DNA from: Aerococcus urinaeequi
Lineage (GTDB): Bacteria; Bacillota; Bacilli; Lactobacillales; Aerococcaceae
Length of the DNA stretch: 64,000 bases
NCBI RefSeq assembly: GCF_001543205.1
Contig: NZ_CP014162.1
Coordinates: 1,860,001 to 1,924,000 of the forward strand
Direction of reading: 5' to 3'
This document shows positions 63,342-64,000 of this stretch, one piece after another. A model generated the notes under the pieces. The model ran no database searches, had not been told where the DNA came from, and worked only from the letters and a program-made list of their open reading frames with translations. The position numbers and the translations under genes were made by a program. Position 1 is the first letter of the stretch; every line of letters begins with the position of its first letter.

Positions 63342-64000
63342 TGAGCCAACATACATTTTTATTTGAAATTGGTTTGGAAGAAGTACCTGCTCAATACGTA
63401 CGTAATGCCGTGAACCAATTAAAATCACTAGTAGAAAACTTTTTATCAGACAACCGTTTAACTTTTGACAATGTCGAAACATTTGCGACACCTCGCCGTT
63501 TGACTGTACGTGTTAATGGTTTAGCCGACAAGCAAACAGACTTTTCTGAAGTAGCTAAGGGACCTGCTAAACGTATTGCCCAAGATGAAGAGGGTAATTG
63601 GACCAAAGCTGCCCAAGGTTTCGCTCGCGGTAAAGGTGCCTCTGTTGAGGATATTTACTTTGAAGAAGTTAAAGGTGAAGAGTATGTTTTCATTAATATT
63701 TCGGAACCAGGTAGCCAAGCGGCCGACATTTTACAAGATGTGGTTTCAGTTATCGACCAAATGTCATTCCCTGTTTCAATGCACTGGGCGTCTTATGACG
63801 TTAAATACATTCGTCCAATCCACTGGATGGTTGCCTTATTAGATGACCAAGTCTTACCGTTAACATTCTTGAATCTAACAGCTTCAAATATCTCTCGCGG
63901 ACACCGTTACCTAGGTTCTCAAGAGGTTGTGATTGTGGACGCTAATGCTTATGAAGCAGCCTTGGCAGATGAATTTGTTATTGTAAACCAAGACGAACGA
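63341..64000 (+). CDS. glyS: Glycyl-tRNA synthetase beta subunit, N-terminal part (3' end outside window)
   Basis: ATG 63341 shares a base with the glyQ stop and is preceded by AAGGAGG. The frame stays open to the window edge (220 codons). The sequence begins SQHTFLFEIGLEEVPAQY and contains ATPRRLTV, GPAKRIAQD, KYIRPIHWMVALL and SRGHRYLG, all typical of the GlyS N-terminus, which helps bind tRNA-Gly. It is translationally coupled to glyQ. Confidence 0.96.
   Translation, partial: MSQHTFLFEIGLEEVPAQYVRNAVNQLKSLVENFLSDNRLTFDNVETFATPRRLTVRVNGLADKQTDFSEVAKGPAKRIAQDEEGNWTKAAQGFARGKGASVEDIYFEEVKGEEYVFINISEPGSQAADILQDVVSVIDQMSFPVSMHWASYDVKYIRPIHWMVALLDDQVLPLTFLNLTASNISRGHRYLGSQEVVIVDANAYEAALADEFVIVNQDER

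Overview
The window is a 64 kb chromosomal stretch of a low-G+C Gram-positive bacterium, almost certainly Lactobacillales. The case rests on a FabK-type fatty acid operon, class III fructose-bisphosphatase, two T-box leaders (hisS-aspS, glyQS), a PyrR-attenuated pyr operon, GpsB, a B-type RNase P RNA and classical Shine-Dalgarno sites. An Aerococcus-like member of the Aerococcaceae fits the gene set, but that is inference. TTG starts are common (about a dozen genes) and several promoters carry an extended -10 of the form TATGGTANAAT.

Layout. 1-7.5 kb: oligopeptide uptake, with two oppA paralogues (the first cut by the window edge), a possible small RNA, an antisense DUF3899-like membrane gene, then oppBCDF. 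7.5-15.9 kb: secG, carboxylesterase, rnr, smpB, then fbp, a histidine phosphatase, an NRDE-family protein and a small membrane protein. 16-21.5 kb: a shortened PTS EIIC-like gene and a cytosine deaminase-like gene on the minus strand, tmRNA, CsbD, a nucleoside hydrolase and AlkD. 22-31.5 kb: a frameshifted small membrane gene, then acpP-fabK-fabD-fabG-fabF-accB-fabZ-accC-accD-accA without fabT or fabH. 31.6-35.3 kb: an unknown protein, an RNase HI-like protein, and on the minus strand an RlmL-like methylase, RNase P RNA and gpsB. 35.5-42 kb: DUF3013-like protein, prmA, rsmE, bifunctional rel, dtd, and a minus-strand amidase. 42-51.5 kb: T-box hisS-aspS, sppA, an RDD protein, and pyrR-pyrB-pyrC-pyrD with two PyrR attenuators. 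51.5-58.2 kb: a tandem structured repeat, ppsR, a ring-cleaving dioxygenase with a Fur-family gene, rpsU, yqeY, an unannotated 33-codon gene and three small-molecule enzymes. 58.4-64 kb: phoH-ybeY-dgkA-era-recO, then T-box glyQ and the start of glyS.

The genes are mostly core metabolism and information processing. Trans-translation (rnr, smpB, tmRNA), RNA maturation (rnpB, ybeY, era, prmA, rsmE) and amino-acid or nucleotide sensing (T-boxes, PyrR leaders, Rel) are the recurring themes. I see no prophage, CRISPR array, insertion sequence or defence island. The most notable non-standard items are the possible structured RNA at 2.64-2.86 kb, the 33-codon gene at 55.3 kb, the tandem 118/119-bp repeat that supplies the stop codon of ppsR, the doubly frameshifted gene at 22.2 kb, the palindrome over the fab promoter and the paired GAATTC-centred operators before the dioxygenase.
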